Shown here: positions 44,447-53,196 of the stretch, piece by piece | Layout of the letters: each line of letters starts with the position of its first letter | Position numbering within the stretch: the stretch's first letter is position 1 | Origin: Spirochaetota bacterium | GTDB taxonomy: Bacteria > Spirochaetota > UBA4802 > UBA5550 | Assembly (NCBI GenBank): GCA_025457915.1 | Contig: JALOTL010000012.1 | Coordinates: 1 to 64,000 of the forward strand | Length of the DNA: 64,000 nucleotides | Direction: 5' to 3' | Made by a program: the position numbers and the translations under genes | Notes under the pieces: generated by a model | Told to the model about the DNA's origin: nothing | Databases searched by the model: none | What the model saw: only the letters and a program-made list of their open reading frames with translations

Positions 44447-45874
44447 TTATTTCCCGGACAGGTACCTGTCTATTGAATCGGCCGCCCTGATCCCGTCCTG
44501 TATCGCCCATACTACGAGCGAGGCGCCCCTGAAGGAGTCCCCCGCCGCGAAGACCCCTTCGGCGCTCGTCATGAAATTTTCATCCACCGAAATATTGCCC
44601 CTCGGATCGAGCCTGAGATCCAGGTTGCCGACTATGCCCTCGTGGCTGACGTGCTCGAAGCCCATGGCGATCAGTACGAGATCGGCTTCCAGCTCGAATT
44701 CGGACCCCGGGACCCCGGTCATCTTCATGCCGCCGTTCCCGTCTTTTTCCCACTGGACCCTGCTGGCGAGGATTTTTTTGACCCATCCGTGTTCTCCAGT
44801 GAAAGACCTGGCGAGGACGTTCCACATCCTTACGCCGCCCTCTTCATGGGAGCTCGACGTCTTCAGGAGCTTGGGCCACAGGGGCCAGGGCTCGTTTTCA
44901 GACCTGCGCCTTGGAGGTTCCGGAAGTATTTCTATCTGCGTGATTTTTTTTGCGCCCTGCCTGTTTGCCGTTCCAACGCAGTCGGCCCCGGTGTCGCCTC
45001 CGCCGATAACCACGACGTTTTTATTGAGGGCCTTTATGAGGTCGTTTTCATATATCCTGTCGCCCCTTACGATCCTGTTCTGCTGTACCAGGTATTCAAG
45101 TGCGAAATGTATTCCGACAAGTTCCCTGCCCTCGACGGCGAGGTTTCTTGCCTTTCTCGCGCCTATGGCCAGGCAGACGGCGTCGAATTCATTTCGGACC
45201 TCCTCAATCGAGATGTCCTCGCCTCCGACGTCGGTCCTCGTCCTTATCTGGAGGCCTTCCTCCCTGAGAAGATTCACCCTCCGGTCGATGATGTTCTTGT
45301 CCAGCTTGAAGTCGGGTATTCCAAATCTTAAATATCCTCCGACGCTGTCGGCCGACTCGAACACCGTGACGGTGTAGCCTTTTTTATTGAGCCTGTCCCC
45401 GCAGGCCAGTCCCGCTGGTCCGCTTCCTATCACGGCGACCTTTTTCCCGTTGCGGGTTTTCGGCGGCCTGGGCCTGACATAGCCCTCCTGGAAGGCCTTT
45501 TCAATAACGGCCAGCTCGTTCTGGCGTATGGTCACGGCCTCGTCGTTGATCGCCAGGACGCACGAGGCCTCGCACGGCGCCGGGCAGACCCTGCCGGTGA
45601 ATTCCGGAAAGCAGTTGGTCTCCTGGAGTATGTCGTAGGCCTCCCTCCAGTCGTCACGGTATATGGCGTCCTGCCATTCAGGCATGATGTTCGAAACCGG
45701 GCAGGCCCAGTGGCAGAAGGGGACACCGCAGTCCATGCAGCGCGACGCCTGAAGCCTCCTGTCGTCCTCCGGCAGGAGCTTTTCCACCTCGCCGAAGTCG
45801 CGGATCCTCTCCTCGACCGGCCTGTATCCGGATTCCATTCTTTTGACTTTAAGAAATCCCGTTGGATCACCCAT
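44447..45874 (-). CDS. gltD: Glutamate synthase small subunit
   Basis: A 475-residue FAD/iron-sulfur protein. The N-terminal cysteines MDCGVPFCHWACPVSN and CPAPCEASC bind two [4Fe-4S] clusters; a dinucleotide fold starts at VIGSGPAGLACGDRLNKKGYTVTVFE, and a second NAD(P)-binding fold at VVVIGGGDTGADCVGTANR. It passes electrons from NADPH to GltB. The start overlaps the gltB stop by 8 bases. Confidence 0.96.
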   Translation of the reverse strand: MGDPTGFLKVKRMESGYRPVEERIRDFGEVEKLLPEDDRRLQASRCMDCGVPFCHWACPVSNIMPEWQDAIYRDDWREAYDILQETNCFPEFTGRVCPAPCEASCVLAINDEAVTIRQNELAVIEKAFQEGYVRPRPPKTRNGKKVAVIGSGPAGLACGDRLNKKGYTVTVFESADSVGGYLRFGIPDFKLDKNIIDRRVNLLREEGLQIRTRTDVGGEDISIEEVRNEFDAVCLAIGARKARNLAVEGRELVGIHFALEYLVQQNRIVRGDRIYENDLIKALNKNVVVIGGGDTGADCVGTANRQGAKKITQIEILPEPPRRRSENEPWPLWPKLLKTSSSHEEGGVRMWNVLARSFTGEHGWVKKILASRVQWEKDGNGGMKMTGVPGSEFELEADLVLIAMGFEHVSHEGIVGNLDLRLDPRGNISVDENFMTSAEGVFAAGDSFRGASLVVWAIQDGIRAADSIDRYLSGK

Positions 45875-48800
45875 CGTATGTTTCCCCCAGTTGTTCTTCC
45901 TGTCTGATGCCCTTCAGTTTTTCGTCTATCTGCTCGATCAGCAGCTCCTTCATCGCCCTCTGGTATTCGAACGGGATCACCTTTACGAACCTGGGAACAT
46001 GCTCGTACCAGGAGTCGAGAATTTTTTTTGCCACCGTGCTTCCGGTATGCCTCACGTGCTTGTGCAGCATGTCGATTATGAAGTCCTGGTCGTCGAAATC
46101 CCTTACCGGGGTGATCTCGACCATTCCCTTGTTGCAGAAGAATTCGAAGTTCCCGTCCGCGTCGTAAACGTAGGCGACGCCGCCGCTCATTCCCGCCGCG
46201 AAGTTCCTGCCTACCCTGCCGAGTACTATTATCCTTCCGTCTGTCATGTACTCCGCGCAGTGGTCGCCCGTGCCTTCAACCACGGCCATGGCTCCGCTGT
46301 TCCTGACGCAGAACCTTTCGCCGGAAACGCCCCTTATGAAGACCTCTCCGCCGGTAGCGCCGTAAAGCACCGTATTGCCTATGATTATGTTTTCCTCCGG
46401 CTTGAATTCCGAGCCAGAGGGAGGCACCGCTATCAGCCTGCCGCCCGACAGGCCCTTGCCGAAATAATCGTTTGCGTCCCCCTCCAGCCTGAAGGTGATC
46501 CCCCTGGCCAGGAACGCTCCGAAGCTCTGCCCTGCGCTTCCGCGGAACGTGCAGTTGATGGTGTTGTCGGATAGGCCTTCCTCCCCGTATTTTTTCGAGA
46601 CCTCGTACGAGAGCATGGCCCCGACGGCCCTGTCCGAATTGTTGATCGGCATTTCAATGTATATGTTGACGTCCCTGCTGCCGCTCAGGGCCGGCCTGGC
46701 TTTTTCGATCAGCTGCCTGTCGAGGACGGTCTGTATCTTGTGGTTCTGGTTTTCGGTGCAGTAGACGCTGTTCCTGTCAGCCTCGGCCGGCCTGTAAAGT
46801 ATTGCCGAAGCGTCAACGAGCCCGGCCTTCCAGTGTCCGATCACCCTCTGCTTCAGGAGGTCCGTCCTCCCTATAAGGTCGTTGAATTTTCTCACACCGA
46901 GAGAGGCCATTATTTCCCTGGCCTCTTCCGCTATGAACCTGAAATAGTTGATGAGGTGCTCGGGTTTCCCGGAAAATTTTTTTCTCAGCTCCGGGTTTTG
47001 CGTGGCCACGCCAACGGGGCATGTGTTCTGGTGGCACTTCCTCATCATCACGCACCCCAGGACAATCAGGGCGGCGGTCCCGAAACCGAATTCCTCCGCG
47101 CCCAGCATGCCGGCGATCACTATGTCCCTGCCGGTCTTGAGCTGGCCGTCCGTCTGAAGCCTTACCCTGCCCCTGAGATTGTTCATGACCAGGGTCTGGT
47201 GCGTCTCGGAAAGCCCCAGTTCCCAGGGAATGCCGGCGTGTTTTATCGAGCTGATGGGGCTGGCGCCGGTTCCACCGTCGTAGCCGCTGATGAGTATATT
47301 GTCCGCATGGGACTTCGCGACCCCCGCGGCAATCGTACCCACCCCGCAGATCGATACGAGCTTCACGCTTATCCTGGCCCTCGGATTGGCGTTTTTAAGA
47401 TCGAATATCAGCTGTTTCAGGTCCTCGATCGAATAGATGTCGTGATGCGGCGGAGGCGAAATCAGGGTGACCCCCGATATGGAGTGCCTTGTCCTGGCTA
47501 TGATTTTGTCGACCTTGTATCCCGGGAGCTGGCCGCCCTCGCCGGGTTTGGCGCCCTGGGCGATCTTGATCTGCAGTTCGTCGGCGTTGGCCAGGTAGTT
47601 GCTGGTCACCCCGAACCTTCCGGACGCTACCTGCTTTATCGCGCTTCTAACGCAGGAACCGTCTATCCTGGGCTGGAACCTTTCCGGGTCCTCGCCCCCC
47701 TCGCCGGAGTTGCTCCTTCCGCCGATATGGTTCATCGCGGCGGCTATCGCCTCGTGTGTTTCCCTGCTCAGGGAACCGAAAGACATGGCCCCGGTGGTGA
47801 GCCGCTTCATTATTTCCTCGATCGGCTCGACCTCGCCAAGCGGTACCGGGTCTGTTTTTGCGAAGTCGAAGAGCCCCCTTATCACGTGGGGATTCCTGTT
47901 CTGTCCGTTGACGGCGGCCGAGAATTTTTTATATATGCCGTAGTTGTTGGTCCTGGTTGACCACTGCAGCAGGTGTATGCTTTCAGGGTTCCATGCGTGC
48001 TTTTCGCCGCTCTTTCGGTACCTGTAGACTCCTGCCGAGTCCGGCAGCCGCTGTCCCCCGTTAAAGGCCCCTGAATGAAATTGAATCGCCTCCCTTCCTA
48101 TTTCCTCGAGCCCGATTCCCCCTATCCTTGAATCCGTCCCAGTGAAGAATTCGTCCACGACCGTCTTCCCCAGGCCGATGCACTCGAAAATCTGCGCGCC
48201 CCTGTAGCTCCTCAGGGTGGAGATCCCCATCTTCGAAAAAATTTTCAGGAGTCCCTTGTCCACGGCCTTGATGTAGTTTTCCTCGGCCTTTTTGTAATCC
48301 AGGACCTTGCCGAGGGCGTGCTTCATCACGAGGCTTTTTATCGTTGCGAAAGAGCAATAGGGGTTTATCGCGGACGCACCGTAGCCGAAAAGCAGTGCGA
48401 AATCCATGACCTCCCTCGCACCGGCCGTTTCCAGTATGATGCTTGCCTGCATCCTTTTGCCCTTTCTTATGAGGTAGTGGTGGAGGCCTGAACAGGCAAG
48501 CAGCGAAGGCACCGGAACATTTTCCCTGTCCGCGGTCCTGTCGGAGAGGATGATGATATCAACGCCTCCATCTATGCTTTTTTCTATGTTTAAAAACAAT
48601 GTATCGAGGGCCTTCCTCAGGCCGGCACCGCCCCCGGCCAGGGGAAACGTCATCGGGAACACGCCGGCCCGGAAGTCAACCATCCCGGATTTTTTGATCC
48701 TTTCAAGGTCCGTATTCGTCAGTACCGTGTTTTTGACTTTGATCATCCTGCAGTGGTCCGGGCCTTCCGAAAGGAGGTTTTTCTGCGGGCCGATATAGCT

Positions 48801-50414
48801 TGTCAGAGACATTACCAGCTCCTCCCTGATAGGGTCTATCGGGGGATTGGTGACCTGTGCGAACGCCTGTTTGAAATAGGAGAAAAGCCTCTGGGGCTTT
48901 TCGGAAAAAACCGCTATCGGCGTGTCGGTTCCCATCGATCCGGTGGGCTCCTGCGATGTTTCAGCCATTACGGCCACGATGTCGTCCACGTCCTCCCTCG
49001 CGTAACCGTGGAGGAGGTGAAGCCTGTTGAGCGCGTCACCGGTTATTTCCACGTCCGGTTCCGAGGCTATTCTTATCGAGTTGAGATCAACCCGGTTGTT
49101 TTCAACCCAATCCCTGTACGGCTTCTCGCGGGAAATTTTTTCCTTTATTTCGCTGTCCGGAATTATCCTTCCCTCCTGGGTGTCCACCAGCAGGAGCTTT
49201 CCCGGCATCAGCCTTCCCTTGTATGATATCTGGTCCGGCGGAAATACCTGGACGCCGACCTCGGAGCCCATTACTATGATGTCGTTCTTGGTGATGACGT
49301 ACCTCGACGGCCTCAGGCCGTTCCTGTCGAGCGTGCCCCCGACATACCTGCCGTCGCAGAATATCATGGAGGCCGGGCCGTCCCACGGCTCCATGAACGT
49401 GGAATGGTATTCATAGAAGTATTTAAGGTCTTCCGGGATGGGATTTTTATCGTTCCATGATTCCGGTATCAGCATCATAAGCGCGTGGGGGAGGGACCTC
49501 CCGGCGGCGACGAGCATCTCGAGTGCGTTGTCGAATGACGCGGAGTCGCTTTTCCCGGGCTCTATGACCGGCAATATTTTCTTTATGTCATCTCCGAAGA
49601 TTTCGGAATGGAATGACGATTCCCTGGCCTTCATCCAGAACCTGTTTCCCTTCAGGGTGTTGATTTCCCCGTTGTGGGCGAGGATCCTGAACGGCTGCGC
49701 GAGGTCCCACGACGGGAAGGTGTTCGTGCTGAACCTGGAGTGTACAAGCGATATGGCGCTCATCATCCTTTCGTCCGTGAGTTCAGGAAAGTATCTCCTC
49801 AGCTGGGACGGCATCAGCATGCCTTTATAGCATACGGTCCTGGAGGAAAGGGACGGGAGGTAAAATGATTGCGCGTCCCGGTTGCCCGAGGCCCTTATGC
49901 CTTCCTCGGCCCTTTTTCTTGCTATGTATAATTTCCTTTCAAGGACCTGCTGGTCCATGCCTTCCTGACCGGAGACGAACACCTGCCTGATATCCGGCTC
50001 CGAGCTTCTGGCGATCTCCCCGAGGCAGGAATCGTCCGTTTCGATCTCCCTGTATCCCAGTACGGACAGCCCTTCCTCCCTGGCCATGGCTTCAAAATTC
50101 TTGATGCAGAAATCCGCGCCGTTTTTTTTGGGAAGGAACATCAGGCCGGTCCCGTATCTGCCGGCGTCCGGGATGGAAGGCATTTCCTCTTTGTAGAAAA
50201 AATGAGGTATCTGCATGAGGATACCGGACCCGTCGCCGGTCTTGTTGTCCGCGCTTTCGGCTCCGCGGTGCTCCATCCTTTCCAGGACCTCGAGGCCGCG
50301 TCGTATTATGTCGTAGGATTTTTTGCCCTTGATGTTTGCGACGAAGCCGATGCCGCATGCATCGTGTTCATATGACCTGTCGTAAAGTCCCTGTTTTTCC
50401 TGTATGGCTGGCAT
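45867..50414 (-). CDS. gltB: Glutamate synthase large subunit
   Basis: About 1515 residues: glutaminase (class II amidotransferase), central, FMN-binding synthase and GXGXG domains. I place the start at ATG 50414 (MPAIQEKQ), which has GTTAAGGAGA at the right distance; the N-terminal nucleophile CGIGFVA then follows a propeptide of about 19 residues. The [3Fe-4S] cysteines appear in CVMMRKCHQNTCPVGVAT. Seen too: GGRSNSGEGGEDPER and the GYDGGTGASP FMN/2-oxoglutarate region. It makes two glutamates from glutamine and 2-oxoglutarate with GltD. Confidence 0.97.
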   Translation of the reverse strand: MPAIQEKQGLYDRSYEHDACGIGFVANIKGKKSYDIIRRGLEVLERMEHRGAESADNKTGDGSGILMQIPHFFYKEEMPSIPDAGRYGTGLMFLPKKNGADFCIKNFEAMAREEGLSVLGYREIETDDSCLGEIARSSEPDIRQVFVSGQEGMDQQVLERKLYIARKRAEEGIRASGNRDAQSFYLPSLSSRTVCYKGMLMPSQLRRYFPELTDERMMSAISLVHSRFSTNTFPSWDLAQPFRILAHNGEINTLKGNRFWMKARESSFHSEIFGDDIKKILPVIEPGKSDSASFDNALEMLVAAGRSLPHALMMLIPESWNDKNPIPEDLKYFYEYHSTFMEPWDGPASMIFCDGRYVGGTLDRNGLRPSRYVITKNDIIVMGSEVGVQVFPPDQISYKGRLMPGKLLLVDTQEGRIIPDSEIKEKISREKPYRDWVENNRVDLNSIRIASEPDVEITGDALNRLHLLHGYAREDVDDIVAVMAETSQEPTGSMGTDTPIAVFSEKPQRLFSYFKQAFAQVTNPPIDPIREELVMSLTSYIGPQKNLLSEGPDHCRMIKVKNTVLTNTDLERIKKSGMVDFRAGVFPMTFPLAGGGAGLRKALDTLFLNIEKSIDGGVDIIILSDRTADRENVPVPSLLACSGLHHYLIRKGKRMQASIILETAGAREVMDFALLFGYGASAINPYCSFATIKSLVMKHALGKVLDYKKAEENYIKAVDKGLLKIFSKMGISTLRSYRGAQIFECIGLGKTVVDEFFTGTDSRIGGIGLEEIGREAIQFHSGAFNGGQRLPDSAGVYRYRKSGEKHAWNPESIHLLQWSTRTNNYGIYKKFSAAVNGQNRNPHVIRGLFDFAKTDPVPLGEVEPIEEIMKRLTTGAMSFGSLSRETHEAIAAAMNHIGGRSNSGEGGEDPERFQPRIDGSCVRSAIKQVASGRFGVTSNYLANADELQIKIAQGAKPGEGGQLPGYKVDKIIARTRHSISGVTLISPPPHHDIYSIEDLKQLIFDLKNANPRARISVKLVSICGVGTIAAGVAKSHADNILISGYDGGTGASPISSIKHAGIPWELGLSETHQTLVMNNLRGRVRLQTDGQLKTGRDIVIAGMLGAEEFGFGTAALIVLGCVMMRKCHQNTCPVGVATQNPELRKKFSGKPEHLINYFRFIAEEAREIMASLGVRKFNDLIGRTDLLKQRVIGHWKAGLVDASAILYRPAEADRNSVYCTENQNHKIQTVLDRQLIEKARPALSGSRDVNIYIEMPINNSDRAVGAMLSYEVSKKYGEEGLSDNTINCTFRGSAGQSFGAFLARGITFRLEGDANDYFGKGLSGGRLIAVPPSGSEFKPEENIIIGNTVLYGATGGEVFIRGVSGERFCVRNSGAMAVVEGTGDHCAEYMTDGRIIVLGRVGRNFAAGMSGGVAYVYDADGNFEFFCNKGMVEITPVRDFDDQDFIIDMLHKHVRHTGSTVAKKILDSWYEHVPRFVKVIPFEYQRAMKELLIEQIDEKLKGIRQEEQLGETYDG

Positions 50415-50450
50415 CTGCATTCTCCTTAACCTCATGACCCATTTTTCCAT

Positions 50451-50788
50451 TGCGTTTTATCTAAACAACTTTTAATTAATAGTATAATAAAATTATCAAT
50501 AAATTCCTCATATATTGATATGGCATCAATTTTAAAAGGGCATGTTATGTTACAATGATGTAAAAAAACCGTTTATTTGCATAAATTTTTTGACAGGGAA
50601 TAGATATTGAATATAATTCCCTGTTCTTTATAAGGAGGTATGGATTTAAGTCAGGTATTGCCGGCTGTTAAAGATTTTTTTCAAAGAAACCGGATATGAT
50701 TATCAATGAGTTAATGTTAGAATGGTATTTATTCGAATCCTTTCCCTATTAACATCATCAACCACCGAAGAGCCGTTTAACCATGGGT
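50451..50788. other. A/T-rich intergenic stretch
   Basis: This separates gltB (minus) from a small secreted protein (minus). Apart from the consensus promoter at 50590-50617, nothing is recognised. No tRNA or stable hairpin is visible. Confidence 0.4.
50590..50617 (+). promoter_or_regulatory. Consensus sigma-70 promoter with no obvious gene
   Basis: TTGACA at 50590-50595, a 16-base spacer and TATAAT at 50612-50617, both boxes perfect, on the plus strand. AAGGAGG follows at 50632-50638, but the next ATG is only one base away and opens a 19-codon frame. The first clear plus-strand gene is 900 bases further. Confidence 0.65.
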
Positions 50789-51178
50789 TCATTCTTCTAA
50801 TATTTCACCGGCGGCTTTCCCGGCTTCATCGGGCTCTTCTATTCTGACTCCGCTCCAGTCCCCCTCGCTGCTGTCGGAATCGCAAGTACCGTATTTCCCC
50901 ACGATCGATTTGCCGTCAGGCGAGATGATGAAATATCCTCTTCCGTATTCGCCGTTCATGTCTTTCCATCGGAAAAACAACCGGTTTTTTTCGAGCTTTC
51001 CCTTTAATGTGCCGGAGTATTTGCCGTAATAGGCGCCTGTCGCCGAATTGTCATTAATCGCGATCAGAAGGATGCCCCTGGACGTGTTCCATTTGCCGCT
51101 GAACCTGTTGATTGCCGGATCTGCATGGGAGCTGGTCGATGTCATTATGAATAATATGATGATAATTCGTACAGGCAT
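50789..51178 (-). CDS. Small secreted protein of unknown function
   Basis: A 129-residue protein with signal peptide (PVRIIIILFIMTSTSSHA). The mature part is beta-rich: FSGKWNTSRGILLIAINDNSATGAYYGKYSGTLKGKLEKNRLFFRWKDMNGEYGRGYFIIS, a lipocalin-like or avidin-like pattern of turns, with an acidic C-terminus. No family is named. It is isolated, with long non-coding stretches on either side. Confidence 0.7.
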   Translation of the reverse strand: MPVRIIIILFIMTSTSSHADPAINRFSGKWNTSRGILLIAINDNSATGAYYGKYSGTLKGKLEKNRLFFRWKDMNGEYGRGYFIISPDGKSIVGKYGTCDSDSSEGDWSGVRIEEPDEAGKAAGEILEE

Positions 51179-51275
51179 GGGCTTTTATAATGGTTTCATC
51201 CATATAAATCAAGCATAAATGAGACAATTTGTTTATTACGTGCAGATGATAGTGTTGAGTTTCGTAGTAGCCATG

Positions 51276-51288
51276 AGGCTCTGACCCC
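51276..51288 (+). repeat. Left copy of a 13-bp inverted repeat
   Basis: AGGCTCTGACCCC here is the exact reverse complement of 52607-52619. The two bracket the lipoprotein gene. Confidence 0.6.
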
Positions 51289-51328
51289 TCGATAAAGCTA
51301 TTTCCAGGAAATATTTTACGGGTGTCTC

Positions 51329-51376
51329 TATAAATTAGATTTTTCATTATAAAAACCGCTGGAAATCTAATTTATA
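51329..51376. repeat. 14-bp inverted repeat
   Basis: TATAAATTAGATTT at 51329-51342 is matched inversely at 51363-51376 with a 20-base spacer, so a hairpin is possible. Confidence 0.55.
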
Positions 51377-51532
51377 CATTGAAAGCACCCACAATGGAAC
51401 ATCCTGATTTGATTATTAGAGGTTATCTTATGTATTTTATATGGAAAATTTTTGTATTTAAATGTATTATTAATCCGAAAACTTCATAATATTTGATCAT
51501 TGGATTATATTTATAAAAAATTTGAATTAATT

Positions 51533-52576
51533 ATGAAAAGAGCCACTTTTTTTATTTTGATAATCGTACTTTTATTATCATCCTGCGAAAGACACGATCT
51601 TAATAAATTCAACACCCTCGGATTGCTGGCGGCATCAGTTCCAGCTGTTTATGTTGCAGGAGACTACACCCTGGGCGGAAATACCGCAGCCTGCGCATGG
51701 ATTAACGGTGCAAGGATAGACCTGACGGACCCTGCGGTCATAACAATAGCACAGGCCTCGGGTATAAGCATCTCAGGATATAATTATCACGTGGGCGGAA
51801 TTTACAATAACGGTGTGGATTTTATTCCCTGCATATGGACTAACGGAGTTAAGCAGGAGCTTTTATATACAAACAATACGTCAATTCTTGGGGTCAATTC
51901 TTACGGGCCTTTTATCACTGGAGGCGGATACTGGACTGACGGGGCCGGGGACGAGATTGCCTGTTACTGGCTGAACGGGACCAGGTTTGATATCGTCGGA
52001 GGGGGAGGGGTTAGCGCCAACGTGACATCTGTGAAGACCTGTGGTAACGGCATATACATGAGCCTGACCTATATGGGAACGCTTTGTTATTATCATAACG
52101 GCGTTCTTGTAAGTTACCCGATAACCAATTCCTACGCGGAAGACATCTTTGTCGATGGTAAAGATGTATATCTGTCAGGTTACAGGATATCCGGTCCGAA
52201 CCAGTTGCCCTGTTACTGGAAAAACGGGAAACTGGTCGATCTTCCCATTCCTGCTGGAAGCGGACTCATCACGGAAGCAGCCAGCATCTGGGTGGATACA
52301 GGTAACGTATACGCATGCGGATATTATGATCTGGCCGGGGTATCTTACGCATGTATATGGATAAATGGTACAAGAATCGACATAAGCGACGGCATCAACT
52401 GGGCGGTGGCTTATGCCATAAAGGTCAAAAACGGCAATGTATTCGTATGCGGACAAAGGCTTTACGGCGGGATCGGCAGGGCATATGTATGGATGAACGG
52501 CCAGATCCAATATCTTGATATACCCGCTGGAGCAACCGGCAGCGTTGCAAGGGCCCTGGATGTCGGTTATTATTAG
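51533..52576 (+). CDS. Lipoprotein with seven propeller-like repeats
   Basis: About 347 residues. The ATG at 51533 opens a lipoprotein signal peptide with lipobox LLSSC. The mature chain has seven units of about 45 residues. Each has the plan V/I-Y-x-x-G-Y...C-x-W-x-N-G-x-x-x-D/L; the core reads AACAWING, IPCIWTNG, IACYWLNG, TLCYYHNG, LPCYWKNG, YACIWING and RAYVWMNG. Seven such units would fit a seven-bladed beta propeller. Anchoring in the outer or inner membrane is inferred. No enzymatic residues stand out. An upstream in-frame TTG at 51500 is less likely because it would bury the signal peptide. Confidence 0.85.
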   Translation: MKRATFFILIIVLLLSSCERHDLNKFNTLGLLAASVPAVYVAGDYTLGGNTAACAWINGARIDLTDPAVITIAQASGISISGYNYHVGGIYNNGVDFIPCIWTNGVKQELLYTNNTSILGVNSYGPFITGGGYWTDGAGDEIACYWLNGTRFDIVGGGGVSANVTSVKTCGNGIYMSLTYMGTLCYYHNGVLVSYPITNSYAEDIFVDGKDVYLSGYRISGPNQLPCYWKNGKLVDLPIPAGSGLITEAASIWVDTGNVYACGYYDLAGVSYACIWINGTRIDISDGINWAVAYAIKVKNGNVFVCGQRLYGGIGRAYVWMNGQIQYLDIPAGATGSVARALDVGYY

Positions 52577-52606
52577 ATGCAGTTTTAAATCTTTCCGCAT
52601 AGGTCT

Positions 52607-52619
52607 GGGGTCAGAGCCT
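52607..52619 (-). repeat. Right copy of the 13-bp inverted repeat
   Basis: GGGGTCAGAGCCT on the plus strand, the exact complement of 51276-51288, about 31 bases after the lipoprotein stop. Confidence 0.6.
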
Positions 52620-52799
52620 TCTTCGCTGACCGGGAATGGCGTAAGCTCCGGGAAACGTATATTCTTTACGGCGGTTATTTCAGGATGAAGAAAGGGCCGT
52701 TTTTTCTTGTTATTATTTCTAACCGCTGTTTTAACCTTCATCAGGCGGGGAATTCATGCACTCTTATTGAAATTTTTCTTAATTTTGGCTCGGCGCGCG

Positions 52800-52845
52800 A
52801 AAATTTCAAGGCCCCTGTCCGGGACTTTTCATGAAGACATGGTCC
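52800..52845 (+). repeat. Left copy of a 46-bp direct repeat
   Basis: Identical to 55998-56043 except for one base (G here, T there, at position 22). The two flank the hybrid histidine kinase gene 3.2 kb apart. Confidence 0.75.
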
Positions 52846-53196
52846 ATGTTGAACAGGACGCATTTTCTTAGATATTAAAATTATTTCTGCAGCAGGTATA
52901 TCAAACAATCCTTAATCATACGAATTATAATTCATTACACGGTGAATACCTCCCTCACGGCCGGGCCTTGAGCCGGCAGGGGGCATGCCTCTTCCCGCTT
53001 CTACAAACTTCCTCGGGCGGGGGTCGCGCCTGAAGATTTAAGAGTCAGCATTTCGATGTATGCGCGGGGGGATTAATATTGAAAATAAATCATTGACTCT
53101 GAAAAAACAGATTTAATGAGTTTTTTTTATTGAACTATTCGATTGTACAATTAAAATATATACACACTCTTTTTCCAATCATCAGTAGGCTAAAAT

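Larger units (their letters stand above)
51179..51532. other. Non-coding stretch upstream of the propeller-like lipoprotein
   Basis: No gene is seen. It holds the left 13-bp inverted repeat at 51276-51288 and a 14-bp inverted repeat at 51329-51376, with A/T-rich sequence leading to the lipoprotein start. Confidence 0.45.
52577..53196. other. Non-coding stretch before the hybrid kinase
   Basis: These 620 bases hold the right end of the inverted repeat pair and the left copy of the 46-bp direct repeat (52800-52845). A GC-rich section at 52950-53030 looks unlike its A/T-rich surroundings. No gene is seen. Confidence 0.45.

Noticed and set aside
46740-47960. 406-codon plus-strand frame
   Set aside because: It is antisense to gltB, whose domain motifs are intact; the product has no family likeness.
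50640-50699. 19-codon frame MDLSQVLPAVKDFFQRNRI after AAGGAGG
   Set aside because: The ribosome-binding sequence is one base from the ATG, too close to work normally; kept only as part of the promoter observation.
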